DNA of 64,000 nt. It comes from Gammaproteobacteria bacterium (lineage in GTDB: Bacteria > Pseudomonadota > Gammaproteobacteria > Coxiellales > Coxiellaceae). The stretch lies in contig JAUIAD010000003.1 in assembly GCA_030425685.1 (NCBI GenBank), positions 180,612 through 244,611 of the forward strand, in the 5' to 3' direction. Below the pieces are notes generated by a model that ran no database searches, was not told where the DNA came from, and saw only the letters and a program-made list of their open reading frames with translations. This document shows, piece by piece, positions 37,301 through 46,533 of this stretch. Each line of letters opens with the position of its first letter. Position 1 is the stretch's first letter. Made by a program: the position numbers and the translations under genes.

Positions 37301-40300
37301 GAATATAAAGAACATACAGGTTATGAAAGAACAACCCCTAGCATCACTAAAATTCTAACAATTATTTCCTATGCAGGAATCACAGACTTCTTATCTGAAC
37401 AACCCATAACAACACCAGTCAGACCAACCACACAAAGCTCTTGGATACCAAGCTTTGTAGCAAAAATACTCGGCAAACAAAGAGCAGAAATAAAGACAAC
37501 AACGACACAAACTGTACTACAAAAATTAACATTGCTTAGCCCATCAGATTTAAATGACCTATATAGTTTATTTGAAGATAAGCCCTACCCTAGCTTTAAA
37601 CGTGTAAAAGATTTTTTAAATACTGCTGACAAAGCTAAGTTTCTTACAGACTTCGAGCTTGACCCGCCAGGCCTACGTTCAACAGATAGTGAAATTAACA
37701 AGCATTTCTCATTAGACATCGCTGCCGAGCGCATCAATGAACTTGTTGATTTAAACCGTGATGATAATGCCACTCTATTTAAGTCTGATCGACAAAAGCT
37801 AATGACAGACTTATGCTTTATTACCGCTGTCGGTAGAGATAAAAACCTTCTCTCTATTAATAATTCTCTTGCCAATAAACCTGCAATGCAATTAACCAAA
37901 AACGAATTGCAAGAGCTAACCCTTAAATATCGTGAAATCATTAAAAATAATGAACCCGATAGTAAAGAATCACAATTAGCAATGCTACAATTTGTTGCTA
38001 TAGCTCGTGAAGCTTTGTACCGTACCAATGCTGCCTTTGCCTATACCACGCAGGTGACATCCATATTGGAATCACTAATACATAATGGAAATCATATTTC
38101 CCAAATTAATACGGGACAAGGCAAAGGATTAACAACCGCTATTCTAGCAGCAGCAAAATGGATGCAAGGAGGCGCCGTCGATGTCTGCAGTGCTAATATG
38201 CAACTTGCTGCACGAGACCAAGAAGAATTTGCTGACTTTTTTTCATACTTAGGCATTCAAACTTCATTAATTAAAGCGGAATCACCCCACGAAACATATC
38301 AACAGGATGGAATAAACTACTCACAACTTTCAGATATAGCCCTATTCCAAACTAAAATGGAGTTAGAAGGTAAGGAGATGCCTGAAAAGGCCACATTACT
38401 TTTAGATGAGATTGACTATAACGCCCTTGATAATACGGTACAATTTCGCTATGCCACATCTTTACCTGGCTTTGTTACTCATGATGGTCGCAACCCAGAC
38501 GAGTGGATCTATCCTGTTATATTAAAATTCCTTGAAGATAAAGATGTGCAACATAATGGGCGCGGAAAAGAACAGGATATTGCAGACTTGCGACATTATA
38601 TAAAAAGTGACTCTGACTTATGGCGGCACTTATTACCGATTGCGCAACAATCAGAAGATTGCGTAAAAGGGTTACAAAAAAGATTCGATACAAATAGAAA
38701 CCATTATAGCGACGAGTTGTTAGATCGCTGGATTGATGCTGCATTTAACGCATTACAACTTCAAGAAGGGGAAAGCTACTTTACTGTTACCGAAACAAGA
38801 GAGATCCAATCACAACGGGTTAAAGTCAGATACTGCCGTCCAAAGATTGGTGATGAACCGGGCATGAAGTCCACGTTAAGTAATGGCGTGCAGCAATTTC
38901 TGCACGCGCGATTAAATATGACCGCTTCACCAGACCAACCTAAGTTCATTATCGAGCCTGAAAAAACGTATATTTTATCAAAAAGCGTTAAAAATGTTCT
39001 GGATTACTACTGCAGACCAATCAAGGGTTATAAGCGCGCTGCGTTTACAGATCAACAGTTAGAAGGTAAACGAATACAAAAATTTGTAACTGCAAAGTTA
39101 AAAGGAAAAAGGCCATCATTGTCAGATGAATCTGAGATTGACATACAACAATTAAAAATAGAAGCTTACTTACAAGAGCAAGCTGAAGGATTTTATTTTT
39201 ATAAAGATAAAGTTTATGTTAAGCACACCACTCTGGGTAATGATGAAAATGGAGCATCTTTTGAAAATTCCGTACTTGAAACATTCAAAGACCCAGATCC
39301 TAACCAACCTCCTGCGGAAAAGAACCTACAGAGCATTATCGATAAATGTAAAATAAGACCTTCTTTGGGACGCAAAAAACGCGGTCAAGTATTAGGATTA
39401 ACTGGCACCGTAGGAACAATAGAAGAGCGCAAACACTTAAGAAAAAATTACGAATTTTCATTTACAAAAAATCCTCCGCACCAAAAAAATGCTCGCCGGG
39501 ATGATATTCCACGCATTGCTCATCGAAAAAAATCTTTTTTGCAAAAGTATCTATCGCGATTTTTCTCACCTTCCGCAGCAAATACAACGCATTTTGCTGA
39601 ATTACTAAAGTCTGCCAAAAAAGCTCAAGCAAATGGCCAGCCGATTCAAATTATTTGTGATAGTGTGCAAACGGTGGAGGAACTATTCAAATACTTCGAT
39701 GATCACCTTAGTGATGAAGAAAAAACAAATTTAACAAAGTATACTGCCAGACCGAGTGAAAATTCAGTAAACGATATTCTCAAGGTTGCCGGTGAAAATA
39801 GAGCTATCACTATCTCAACAGAAGCAATGGCACGAGGAACTGATATTAAACCCAAATCAGATAAGGGACTGCATGTTATTATTGCTAATATATTATCAGC
39901 CCGTGGTGAAGAGCAAGCCCTAGGTCGATCAGGTCGTAAAGGTGCTAACGGTAGCACAGAACGCATTTACAGCGAAGAGGAATTCACCTCTAGAGGACTC
40001 AAAGTTCCTACGGCTAGAAAAGTGAGTAAGTCGTTAAGCGAAATTGAGCAGTCCGTTAGAGATATTCAGAGCAGAATGACAGATAAACTGCTCACTGAGC
40101 TTAATGAAAGAGAAACCTTATCAGACCTGAAACAGCAGTTTACCGCACAGTATCTTGAATACTCACAATACCTGATAAAAAAATATGAATCACTATCAGT
40201 GCCCGGAGCACCTATCGATTTCTCAGACACCCTAGTTAATTTTAACAAAATACTGGATGAAGAATGGAATAGGTTTATACTTTTAGTCAATAACACCAAC

Positions 40301-42526
40301 CAGGATGACACTAACAACGCTAACATCAACTTACAACGTTTTCAGCCCAGAAATCGTTTTGCCACTGCACTTAGCAAATTCGCCAAAAATGTGAGCAAAA
40401 CAGCAAGAAGAATATTCCGCAAGAGGTCAGCAACCAGCAAAACTGCTGAACAATCTCACAGCACTATTGATGACCACTATGCAGAGTTTAGTAAAACCGT
40501 AAATAGTAAAGCGCGTCAACTTTTATCTGGTATGCATACAAAATGCGTAAATGCTATTAAACAACAACTCGCGAATGGCAGCAGTGACAGAAGTAGTAAC
40601 CAACCTGTAATACAAGAATATGGTATGCGACATATTGATCCTCGCAAATGTTTGACCCCCATCGATGGCCGCGACTATCGCAGTGAGCATGTAAGCGACT
40701 TAAGCTCAAAACCTATCTCAAAATTTAGCTTTGGTCCAGCTCGCGCTTACCATGAGTATTCAACGGAAATGACCTCTGCCAGCAATGATTTAGTTAACAA
40801 TAGTCCTAATGAGCACAAACGTAAGCATGAGGATGAGGTTAAGCATGATACCACTAATAATGACCCCTTAGAGCATTTTTCTAAAAGCTCATCCTCAAGT
40901 AGTATTTCATCTTCCACTAAACCTGGAACTCAACCAGTTGAAAACACACAACCATCACCTATAAGCCAACCCACAGCAAAAAATGATAACGCGGCCACGC
41001 TTGATGAAAAAGCACAACCAGATACCCATGCAGCCGCCTATAAGGAGTGGTTAACTGCACTTGCTAAATCTTCTAACTGCAATGGTACGCAAGAGTATCC
41101 TACCAATAATCTAGCCAAAGCGTTACTAGATCTATGGCTAAAACAGAATCGGGAATATTTTGTAAAAATTAATGCAAATAAATATTCCTTAGAACAAACA
41201 AGAAACCTTAGGCAAAATAGACAAATTGTATTATATAAAATAAAACATCTTTTCAGCATTGTTAAGCAATATGACCGAAGCAATCTTGAAAACATCATGC
41301 GCACTTACGCTACGCATATTGATAGCCCAATATCCTCACCTCAATATCGCCATGATATGACTAAATTTCTCTACTTGATTTTTCAAAATGATATAACTCT
41401 TTTTACAACAACGCTCACATCAAGCGCTAGAGCGAAAACGACACCTTGGGAGCGAGCACTCAACTTTGCCCGTTATAAAATTGCTCAATACAAGGGTAAT
41501 CTTTTTAATCAATTTACTATTGCCAAAGATCGCCATAATCAAATTAAAGCTATTAACACAAAGCTTGGGCAGTTAGATATCAGCCCAGATGATGGCAATA
41601 AAAAAATAATTGCATTAGTTAAACTTCTCGACGAACAAAGTAAAATTGCCATAGAGCATGATACAAAACATTTGCAACGCAATAAAAAAAGAGGCGGTAG
41701 CGAATTTCAGCAAATGATTAACGAGATTTGCACTAGAGCTTATATTTACCTAGACCTTACTAGAAATGATGGTGCACTAAAAAGTAAGTTTGAGAGCTTA
41801 GCCGAGCTTTTAACTGCAATTAACACCGAGATTCCTGCGCTAAATCTAAATAGTACTGACATTGATGCTCTAAAAGTAAAAAGCATCGGTGAACGACGCG
41901 ACCCACTTCTTTTGATACTCAATTCATTAAAGGACAAACGTAAAGGAGTGATGCACAACAAAGCTCATTTATATCGACTCAATCGATTAATTGACCGCTG
42001 CCAGCTACTACTTTTACAGTGTGAACCCATCCTAGCAAGCAATGAAAGCAACGTTGTTAATTCACTTGAACTAGAAAAAACACTACGCACGTTATCACAG
42101 CAAAATTTTATTGCTGGTGATAATGTCTATGTTAGAAAAGTTGAATACACTGATCAATGCGGCAAACCAAAAGAGGACGGTCATAAAACAGTTTCTAACG
42201 CGATCCATACAATTAAGCAGCACGTTAATGCCTTACACCCAAGAAAACAATTTACTATTAAATCGACGTCCTACAATAGCATGAATCGAACTTTAACTGT
42301 CAAAGCCACACTGGATAATGAACTCTATACGATTATGATTTATGACCTTACCCGTAACTCACGAACAGTACGTGCTGAATCATTCTTATTACCAGCTGAG
42401 ACATCAACCATATCGCATGATCATTCACGGCAACCGTTATTCAACAATCGTAATCGCTTTTTTCATACTGAATGCGAGCAAGAAAATATAGATCAAAAAC
42501 AATCTTATAAGGTGCATGGGATGTAA
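34307..42526 (+). CDS. Giant protein (2739 residues) with SecA-like motor
   Basis: No named homologue known to me. The motor at about 1220-1900 follows SecA: FVAIAREALYRTN then QINTGQGKGLTTAI (Walker A, about 1268), VDVCSANMQLAARDQEEF, Walker B LLLDEIDYN (about 1365), LTGTVGT (about 1698), ISTEAMARGTDI (about 1840) and ALGRSGRKGANGS (about 1871), matching SecA TGT, GRGTD and GRSGRQGD motifs. True SecA is about 900 residues; here 1200 precede and 840 follow. The N-terminal part is mostly helical with a KDE repeat near 395; a Ser-rich linker lies around 2180-2220. No signal peptide or clear membrane segment. It is not the housekeeping SecA. It may be a host-directed or contact-related factor; that is inference. 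Confidence 0.75.
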   Translation: MGKIISDTESPNSISYLTPAAAKEISKNATYYLEGFQLNNLPLGFTLSKISENNNDKIVLDYNSFSYHENPAYTPLTARRPAPLDQNLHWDGNLEQFNIHESSADVKKSREVTRDSKAVDDFDGIRRATGKISAEKTNFSIIELSEWMLRYDTRKGRAIIANHAWCGFILNTEDTDESAPNNSSACFTKPEEITALADVLYHEGLKGLEELLNALKLLHQRNEESYLSFKQIFLSRFYTYRTLSYKENADIIINLANLTPNQQNWWDTLTRAHVRTSGHADLNNLFKGYKYFLQKMQSLGFEDLPEECPITETGNMLVSMDRLLYMLKKVDIANRVDQLASFHGIDFSKEGAWLAASATDSHYRYFHPAMQLTKDGPDCNNSYRVDSNHSQAYDSKDEKDEKDEKDKTLVYENEKIKFYRTLGCARNIHTPFEDYIGLINTLDETAFAENIKVAILPIIISTTTTTRHMARLNSQLFIEALDNYIGINGSETPKINTLLEFISNCRVKPTLNELSALLSLYTELPHEEQFTETEWIAIERWQKAGSNILNNEFIDCYKELKEFDETNIGILSLVLASIKPEGANLNRDVIQKFKELKRSSTALYVQVLNYLACTDIKSPLPSDTDIISLIDEILDPINNKSLNSLIATHLPQCTFESSHQQVKMKMPTCQHERDINQQIFNELREFEQNIVLEEKTESIKLDKLYQPYIHVISNQDIEDKSKDTLRGLMRQGLEARYLSKIRNLKENPLFANLTSHLPAEPSLANVDDITTLNTRLEKYQQQLRPFLQKLTEMEEEKGWQGVFNLDFLGSSTPPALEIFTLDQLSSIFTSIKELNLNNPPQELFEAIFTSHSADINHNDTTTITDGITTLLRENLSVQQKIKLLSLIYSGINDNQISQLAICLNKINDKAKDHAIETFCTYFDGTDTEDKLKKITNLIQYSSPNNLDQKIFSSIKNDKELFEKLLDFATNNGPRIAAPDEKEELPTKSDGAQKETKDQEYKEHTGYERTTPSITKILTIISYAGITDFLSEQPITTPVRPTTQSSWIPSFVAKILGKQRAEIKTTTTQTVLQKLTLLSPSDLNDLYSLFEDKPYPSFKRVKDFLNTADKAKFLTDFELDPPGLRSTDSEINKHFSLDIAAERINELVDLNRDDNATLFKSDRQKLMTDLCFITAVGRDKNLLSINNSLANKPAMQLTKNELQELTLKYREIIKNNEPDSKESQLAMLQFVAIAREALYRTNAAFAYTTQVTSILESLIHNGNHISQINTGQGKGLTTAILAAAKWMQGGAVDVCSANMQLAARDQEEFADFFSYLGIQTSLIKAESPHETYQQDGINYSQLSDIALFQTKMELEGKEMPEKATLLLDEIDYNALDNTVQFRYATSLPGFVTHDGRNPDEWIYPVILKFLEDKDVQHNGRGKEQDIADLRHYIKSDSDLWRHLLPIAQQSEDCVKGLQKRFDTNRNHYSDELLDRWIDAAFNALQLQEGESYFTVTETREIQSQRVKVRYCRPKIGDEPGMKSTLSNGVQQFLHARLNMTASPDQPKFIIEPEKTYILSKSVKNVLDYYCRPIKGYKRAAFTDQQLEGKRIQKFVTAKLKGKRPSLSDESEIDIQQLKIEAYLQEQAEGFYFYKDKVYVKHTTLGNDENGASFENSVLETFKDPDPNQPPAEKNLQSIIDKCKIRPSLGRKKRGQVLGLTGTVGTIEERKHLRKNYEFSFTKNPPHQKNARRDDIPRIAHRKKSFLQKYLSRFFSPSAANTTHFAELLKSAKKAQANGQPIQIICDSVQTVEELFKYFDDHLSDEEKTNLTKYTARPSENSVNDILKVAGENRAITISTEAMARGTDIKPKSDKGLHVIIANILSARGEEQALGRSGRKGANGSTERIYSEEEFTSRGLKVPTARKVSKSLSEIEQSVRDIQSRMTDKLLTELNERETLSDLKQQFTAQYLEYSQYLIKKYESLSVPGAPIDFSDTLVNFNKILDEEWNRFILLVNNTNQDDTNNANINLQRFQPRNRFATALSKFAKNVSKTARRIFRKRSATSKTAEQSHSTIDDHYAEFSKTVNSKARQLLSGMHTKCVNAIKQQLANGSSDRSSNQPVIQEYGMRHIDPRKCLTPIDGRDYRSEHVSDLSSKPISKFSFGPARAYHEYSTEMTSASNDLVNNSPNEHKRKHEDEVKHDTTNNDPLEHFSKSSSSSSISSSTKPGTQPVENTQPSPISQPTAKNDNAATLDEKAQPDTHAAAYKEWLTALAKSSNCNGTQEYPTNNLAKALLDLWLKQNREYFVKINANKYSLEQTRNLRQNRQIVLYKIKHLFSIVKQYDRSNLENIMRTYATHIDSPISSPQYRHDMTKFLYLIFQNDITLFTTTLTSSARAKTTPWERALNFARYKIAQYKGNLFNQFTIAKDRHNQIKAINTKLGQLDISPDDGNKKIIALVKLLDEQSKIAIEHDTKHLQRNKKRGGSEFQQMINEICTRAYIYLDLTRNDGALKSKFESLAELLTAINTEIPALNLNSTDIDALKVKSIGERRDPLLLILNSLKDKRKGVMHNKAHLYRLNRLIDRCQLLLLQCEPILASNESNVVNSLELEKTLRTLSQQNFIAGDNVYVRKVEYTDQCGKPKEDGHKTVSNAIHTIKQHVNALHPRKQFTIKSTSYNSMNRTLTVKATLDNELYTIMIYDLTRNSRTVRAESFLLPAETSTISHDHSRQPLFNNRNRFFHTECEQENIDQKQSYKVHGM
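35492..35527 (+). repeat. 9-bp tandem repeat inside the giant gene
   Basis: Three exact AAAGATGAG units and a fourth variant (AAAGATAAA) encode KDE-type triplets. It is in frame, so copy-number change would lengthen the protein without breaking it. Confidence 0.9.
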
Positions 42527-42592
42527 GTGGAATTTATATAGCAGAGACAGTAATGTTGTCATGACCATACAATACCAGAAGCATTATTTACA

Positions 42593-43804
42593 TTAAATAC
42601 GCAAACCTACTTGCAATCTAGTGCTTTTATTAAATTGGCTGCCTGTTCTGTTAATATTAAACAGCATCATGCTCCGTGATACTCGTACCCCTTGCGAGAA
42701 ATCTGCCAATTTCTTAATGTTGGTTTCCAGGCGCAATAAGTCGCCAGGATCCATATCGACTTTAAGTCGCCGCTTATACCGCTTTAGATAATCCTGCGCA
42801 AAAGACAGCGGTGTTTGATTTGAGGTGTTGTTATCTAAATTAATTTTTTCGTTGATCACGGCTAAACCGCTTATTTTATCTAACAACCTATCCAAAATCT
42901 CCGCTTTAGAATAGACTACTGCAAAATAAACAACTTTACCTGAGACAGGTGCGTCAGCATTTAACAACAGACTGACACATTCCATATCATTATTTTTTAA
43001 GCTCTCGATTAAAGCTGCCTCTAAATCTACTAAAACAAAATCATCACAATCCTTTACATTGCCAAGTAAGGCTTTAAGAATGGCACTTCGATTAGGTGGC
43101 TGATGTTTGCAAACCAGTTGTAATGGACTTAGAGACGCACCCTGACGTGACGATACCGTTATATCAGCCCCAGCCGCCAGCAAATATCCCACACTTTTTG
43201 TCTTCCCATTAAGAGCAGCACGCTGAAGGGCTGTATAGCCACTATTATCGCGTTGGTTAACGGGATACCCATTATCAACCATCATAGCAATAACAGCACC
43301 ATCTTCACACATTACCGCCTGTGAAAAAATAAGCTGCGACTGGCTATTCGTTAACACACTACAACTAGCTGATGGTGGTTCCGCCTGAATCACTTGATCA
43401 ATAAGCGCTTTATCTGGCCTTTGCTGACCATCAGCCCAATGCTCTACTTGACTTAAGAGACCAGTGTTAACCGGGTAGTGAGCTGCAACAAATGGTACAT
43501 CCGCACCCGCAGCCAGAAAGAGACGACAAATTTGTTGCTGACCACATACTGCAGCAATCCATAATAAAGAAATCCCCTGTTGTGGCTCTGTGTTAGCACC
43601 GGCTTTTAACAGCAAAGCCGTCAACAAGATATTGCCATTCATAACAGCATATTGCAGTGGACTTATAGCACGACGATCAAAGGCATTGGGATTTACCAAC
43701 GGAAAAAAGCCAAACAAACGCTTATTTAACAAGTCCTTTAGACTTTCTGCATTATGGGATGTGACAGCGGCAAATAGTTCTTTCTTATAAAACGATAATT
43801 TCAT
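42593..43804 (-). CDS. Ankyrin-repeat protein
   Basis: Protein-binding repeat protein, 403 residues. At least five ankyrin-like units can be seen, including ISPLQYAVMNGNILLTALLLKAGAN, GISLLWIAAVCGQQQICRLFLAAGAD and SGYTALQRAALNGKTKSVGYLLAAGADI. Weaker units follow at about 220-320. The C-terminal 90 residues are helical and basic. There is no signal peptide or membrane segment. In host-associated bacteria such proteins are often secreted effectors; nothing here proves secretion. It is convergent with the SecA-like giant, 66 bases apart. Confidence 0.87.
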   Translation of the reverse strand: MKLSFYKKELFAAVTSHNAESLKDLLNKRLFGFFPLVNPNAFDRRAISPLQYAVMNGNILLTALLLKAGANTEPQQGISLLWIAAVCGQQQICRLFLAAGADVPFVAAHYPVNTGLLSQVEHWADGQQRPDKALIDQVIQAEPPSASCSVLTNSQSQLIFSQAVMCEDGAVIAMMVDNGYPVNQRDNSGYTALQRAALNGKTKSVGYLLAAGADITVSSRQGASLSPLQLVCKHQPPNRSAILKALLGNVKDCDDFVLVDLEAALIESLKNNDMECVSLLLNADAPVSGKVVYFAVVYSKAEILDRLLDKISGLAVINEKINLDNNTSNQTPLSFAQDYLKRYKRRLKVDMDPGDLLRLETNIKKLADFSQGVRVSRSMMLFNINRTGSQFNKSTRLQVGLRI

Positions 43805-44494
43805 GATAACCTCCCTGCATAGTTACACACTATAACTCACGTTTATTTTTTAAATTAAAAATCAACTGTAAAAAATATATTTTTGACGTTTATTTTAAAA
43901 AATAAAAGTTCATCATAGTAGCATTGGTAAAACGAATCAATTTCAGGGTTACCCATCACTGTAGTCGTTTATTTTACACGCCCCACTTTGTTGGAACAGT
44001 ATGTGCCCTATATGATACTTAAAAAAAGTATAATTCTTGCTGTTGTACTGACCATATCATTACACCTTAACAACAGTAAATTTAAGCAATTCTCAATATA
44101 ATCAATGAAGTCATAATTTAGATAATTAAATTAGCAATACCATCCAGTTAAGCAATGACGTTCATTTCAGGCGAGATCCTATTCTGCTTTACCTTTGGCA
44201 TTACAAACGGGCTAATCAATGACTCTATTTGCCAGTTAAAGGGAGCCAACACCTAGGCATAGCAACCCAATATGTCGATAACGACTCTTCGCATAAGGCA
44301 CCTGAAATATTTGCTGAGCGATATCTCTACCTACTTTGTAGAAACCTATAATTGATAATATTTTAATCATTTTACCACTAGAGCACTTTTGTTACACTGC
44401 TGTAACTTTTATTTCCATTTTGTTCATCAAATTGCAACCTTTTACTAGTAAGATTACCTTCGTAAACAAATCAAAACTTTTGGAGTTTTTAACA
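43805..44494. other. 690-bp AT-rich intergenic stretch
   Basis: No gene that I can support. It holds divergent promoter space for the ankyrin gene and the exported protein at 44495. A 29-codon ORF at 44012-44101 with a hydrophobic middle lacks a ribosome site and is not called. Confidence 0.5.
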
Positions 44495-44944
44495 ATGAAA
44501 AAATCTACCCTAGCTATTGCTGCTGCCATTGCATTATCGGCAGCATCACTGTCAGCTCTGGCAACAACTGCCGCTGGCACGCCCCACTACGGCGCTCCAC
44601 ATAAAGCAGGAACTGCGCTAACAGCAGCTGCAGCAGACAACTTTGATGTTGTTAATCATGATCAATACAACTCATATACCGTTAGATTTCCTGGTTCAGG
44701 TTCCTTTAACTTAGACCCTAACCCTTACCCAAACCAGCCGGATCCTCCAAGTTGCCCAACTTGTCAGATTTCCGATCATATCAACAGTTGGCCCACAACT
44801 ATCTTTGTAAACGGTTATTCCTACTCAATTCCTAAAGCAGGACCTATTACCTATTTTGATATTTATCCACCAAGCAATGTTAAAGGTAAATCAGCAGCCA
44901 TGACAAAAAGTAATTTAAAGCCGCGTGTTGTAATACATCAATAA
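44495..44944 (+). CDS. Small exported protein, unknown
   Basis: Not recognised. From the ATG at 44495 (TGGAG nine bases before) it has 149 residues with a clear Sec signal peptide: MKKSTLAIAAAIALSAASLS then ALA before TTAAG. The mature protein is Pro/Ser/Asn-rich, with PNPYPNQPDPPSCPTC carrying two cysteines three residues apart, and VRFPGSG, FVNGYSYSIP stretches that look beta-rich. Probably periplasmic or secreted. It is 24 bases before the His-rich lipoprotein gene in the same direction, so both may be one operon. Confidence 0.75.
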   Translation: MKKSTLAIAAAIALSAASLSALATTAAGTPHYGAPHKAGTALTAAAADNFDVVNHDQYNSYTVRFPGSGSFNLDPNPYPNQPDPPSCPTCQISDHINSWPTTIFVNGYSYSIPKAGPITYFDIYPPSNVKGKSAAMTKSNLKPRVVIHQ

Positions 44945-44968
44945 ATACAAGTAAATTAGAGTAATAAA

Positions 44969-45508
44969 ATGTTAAAGCAAATTCTATGTATCGCTGCTAT
45001 CAGTGCAGCAGCCATTGGATTAAGTGCTTGCGTAGGAGCCGACTGGTCTGATGGCGGCTCCTACTCCTACAGCAGTTATTCCACGTATGACGATGGAGAC
45101 TACTATCCAGACGACACGCCACCACCGACGGTGGTAGTTCATGGTGGCGGACATCATCACTGGTGGCATCCAACACCACCACCTACCGTTGTAGTACATG
45201 GTGGTGGCAGAGGTGGGCACCCACATTATGGACCTCCCCATGCAGGCGGCGGTGGGCATCCACACTTTGGACCTCCCCATGCAGGCGGCGGTGGGCATCC
45301 ACACTTTGGTCCCCCTCATGCAGGCGGCGGTGGGCATCCACACTTTGGCCCTCCACATGCAGGCGGCGGCGGGCATCCACACTTTGGTCCTCCTCATGCA
45401 GGCGGCGGTGGACACCCACATTTTGGTCCTCCTCATGGTGGCGGTCATCCACATGCTGGACCACCACTTTTAGCACACCATGGCGCTCCAAACGTCCACG
45501 TGCATTAA
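44969..45508 (+). CDS. His/Gly-rich repeat lipoprotein
   Basis: Predicted lipoprotein of 179 residues. The signal peptide ends with lipobox LSAC (Cys about 21). The Asp/Tyr/Ser-rich start of the mature part leads into two copies of PPPTVVVHGGG. Then about six units of a 13-residue repeat GGGGHPHFGPPHA make the C-terminal half. The density of histidine suggests metal binding (zinc, nickel or copper) at the cell surface or in the periplasm; this is inference. Ribosome site is weak. It is probably co-expressed with the exported protein before it and convergent with an outer-membrane protein gene. Confidence 0.78.
   Translation: MLKQILCIAAISAAAIGLSACVGADWSDGGSYSYSSYSTYDDGDYYPDDTPPPTVVVHGGGHHHWWHPTPPPTVVVHGGGRGGHPHYGPPHAGGGGHPHFGPPHAGGGGHPHFGPPHAGGGGHPHFGPPHAGGGGHPHFGPPHAGGGGHPHFGPPHGGGHPHAGPPLLAHHGAPNVHVH
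45208..45442 (+). repeat. 39-bp tandem repeat in the lipoprotein gene
   Basis: About six copies of a 39-base unit, nearly identical at the DNA level, encode GGGGHPHFGPPHA. Copy number is likely to vary between strains; every change stays in frame. Confidence 0.85.
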
Positions 45509-45518
45509 AGCGAGTAAC

Positions 45519-45538
45519 AGGCGTAGCATGCTGCGCCT
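45519..45538. repeat. Variant palindrome copy
   Basis: AGGCGTAGCATGCTGCGCCT, a slightly degenerate member of the GGGCGCAGCATGCTGCGCCC family, 10 bases after the lipoprotein stop and between convergent genes. Confidence 0.75.
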
Positions 45539-45547
45539 CTAACTCTT

Positions 45548-46438
45548 TTAGTTAAAATTGATATTAAGACCAAATAACAAAGCATTAGAACTTAATGTCA
45601 CCCCTCTGCCCATGACCCCAGTAGAGCGTAATGATTGTGATGGCACAGTTTGATTATTTAAAGAAAAATTCTGTGACAGCGGACTAATATGGTAAGTCCC
45701 ATAGTAATAGTAATCATACTCGGCAAAGACACCGACATATTTGGTAATAGAGCGTTTTAAACCAATACCAAACAAACCACCCCACATACTTTTACGACTG
45801 CAAGCGTGATTGATTGGTAACGATTGAAAACGACCAATTTCTCCACTAGAGAAACGTATCGATGACTTAACCGATTCTGTAATTTTGGTAAACGACGGCC
45901 CTGCTTTTACATAAAATAAATTAAGATCACTTAACAGATGCACACCAAACACGATTGGAATACTAATTTGATATTTCATTTCAAATTTATTTTCGATATT
46001 TTCAGGCAAAGTAGCTGAGTCGCCAGTTCTCTCAATATGTAACGGTTCAACCCAAGTTAATTGCGCATTACCACCGTTGTATTGACCTGCCAACTCTATA
46101 CCAAAATAACCGAAATTATTTACCCCGACAGAATGGCCAAACCCCAAACCAGCACCAACACCAAACTGCGACTGCGTCGCATTGCCAGTGTAAAGCTGCC
46201 TCGCTGATACTTGCGTGCCAGCAGCACCGATTTGCGTCGAATAATTATCTTCAGCACAAAAACGATAAAACGCTCTCGAACCCAAGCCAAAAATATTCAT
46301 ATAAACAACCAATGCCGGCTGCTTCGGCGCAGGTGGCGGTGGCACCGGTTGCGGTTCAAACATATCTGGACCACCTGCAAAAGTCGTTAGAGATTGAAAT
46401 AAAAAAACGAGAGAAGATAATTTAAGGAAATTTTTCAT
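45548..46438 (-). CDS. Outer-membrane beta-barrel protein
   Basis: Predicted outer-membrane protein, 296 residues from the ATG at 46438, which has GGAGGTG eight bases upstream; the frame runs 12 codons further. A signal peptide (MKNFLKLSSLVFLFQSLTTF, cut near FAGG) is followed by a Pro-rich stretch PQPVPPPPAPKQP. The rest alternates aromatic and Gly residues in strand-like stretches (FGVGAGLGFGHSVGV, FGYFGIELAGQYNGG, GVFAEYDYYYYGTYH) and ends NALLFGLNINFN, with an aromatic near the end as in barrels. Resembles the small Legionella-type surface barrel proteins. Function unknown. Confidence 0.8.
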   Translation of the reverse strand: MKNFLKLSSLVFLFQSLTTFAGGPDMFEPQPVPPPPAPKQPALVVYMNIFGLGSRAFYRFCAEDNYSTQIGAAGTQVSARQLYTGNATQSQFGVGAGLGFGHSVGVNNFGYFGIELAGQYNGGNAQLTWVEPLHIERTGDSATLPENIENKFEMKYQISIPIVFGVHLLSDLNLFYVKAGPSFTKITESVKSSIRFSSGEIGRFQSLPINHACSRKSMWGGLFGIGLKRSITKYVGVFAEYDYYYYGTYHISPLSQNFSLNNQTVPSQSLRSTGVMGRGVTLSSNALLFGLNINFN

Positions 46439-46533
46439 AAAATGTTCACCTCCATCTGAAACATGGAAAAACATTTACGCATATTTAATTTAAAAAAGGA
46501 AGGTTTCTAAAAAAATAATCGGTTAACTGATTA

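Noticed and set aside
44012..44101. 29-codon frame with a hydrophobic middle (MILKKSIILAVVLTISLHLN), like a small membrane toxin
   Set aside because: No ribosome site, no visible antisense RNA promoter; such frames are expected by chance in AT-rich DNA.
45020..45555. Four further frames through the lipoprotein repeats
   Set aside because: The 39-bp repeat lacks stops in other frames. Only the 44969 frame has a signal peptide and lipobox.
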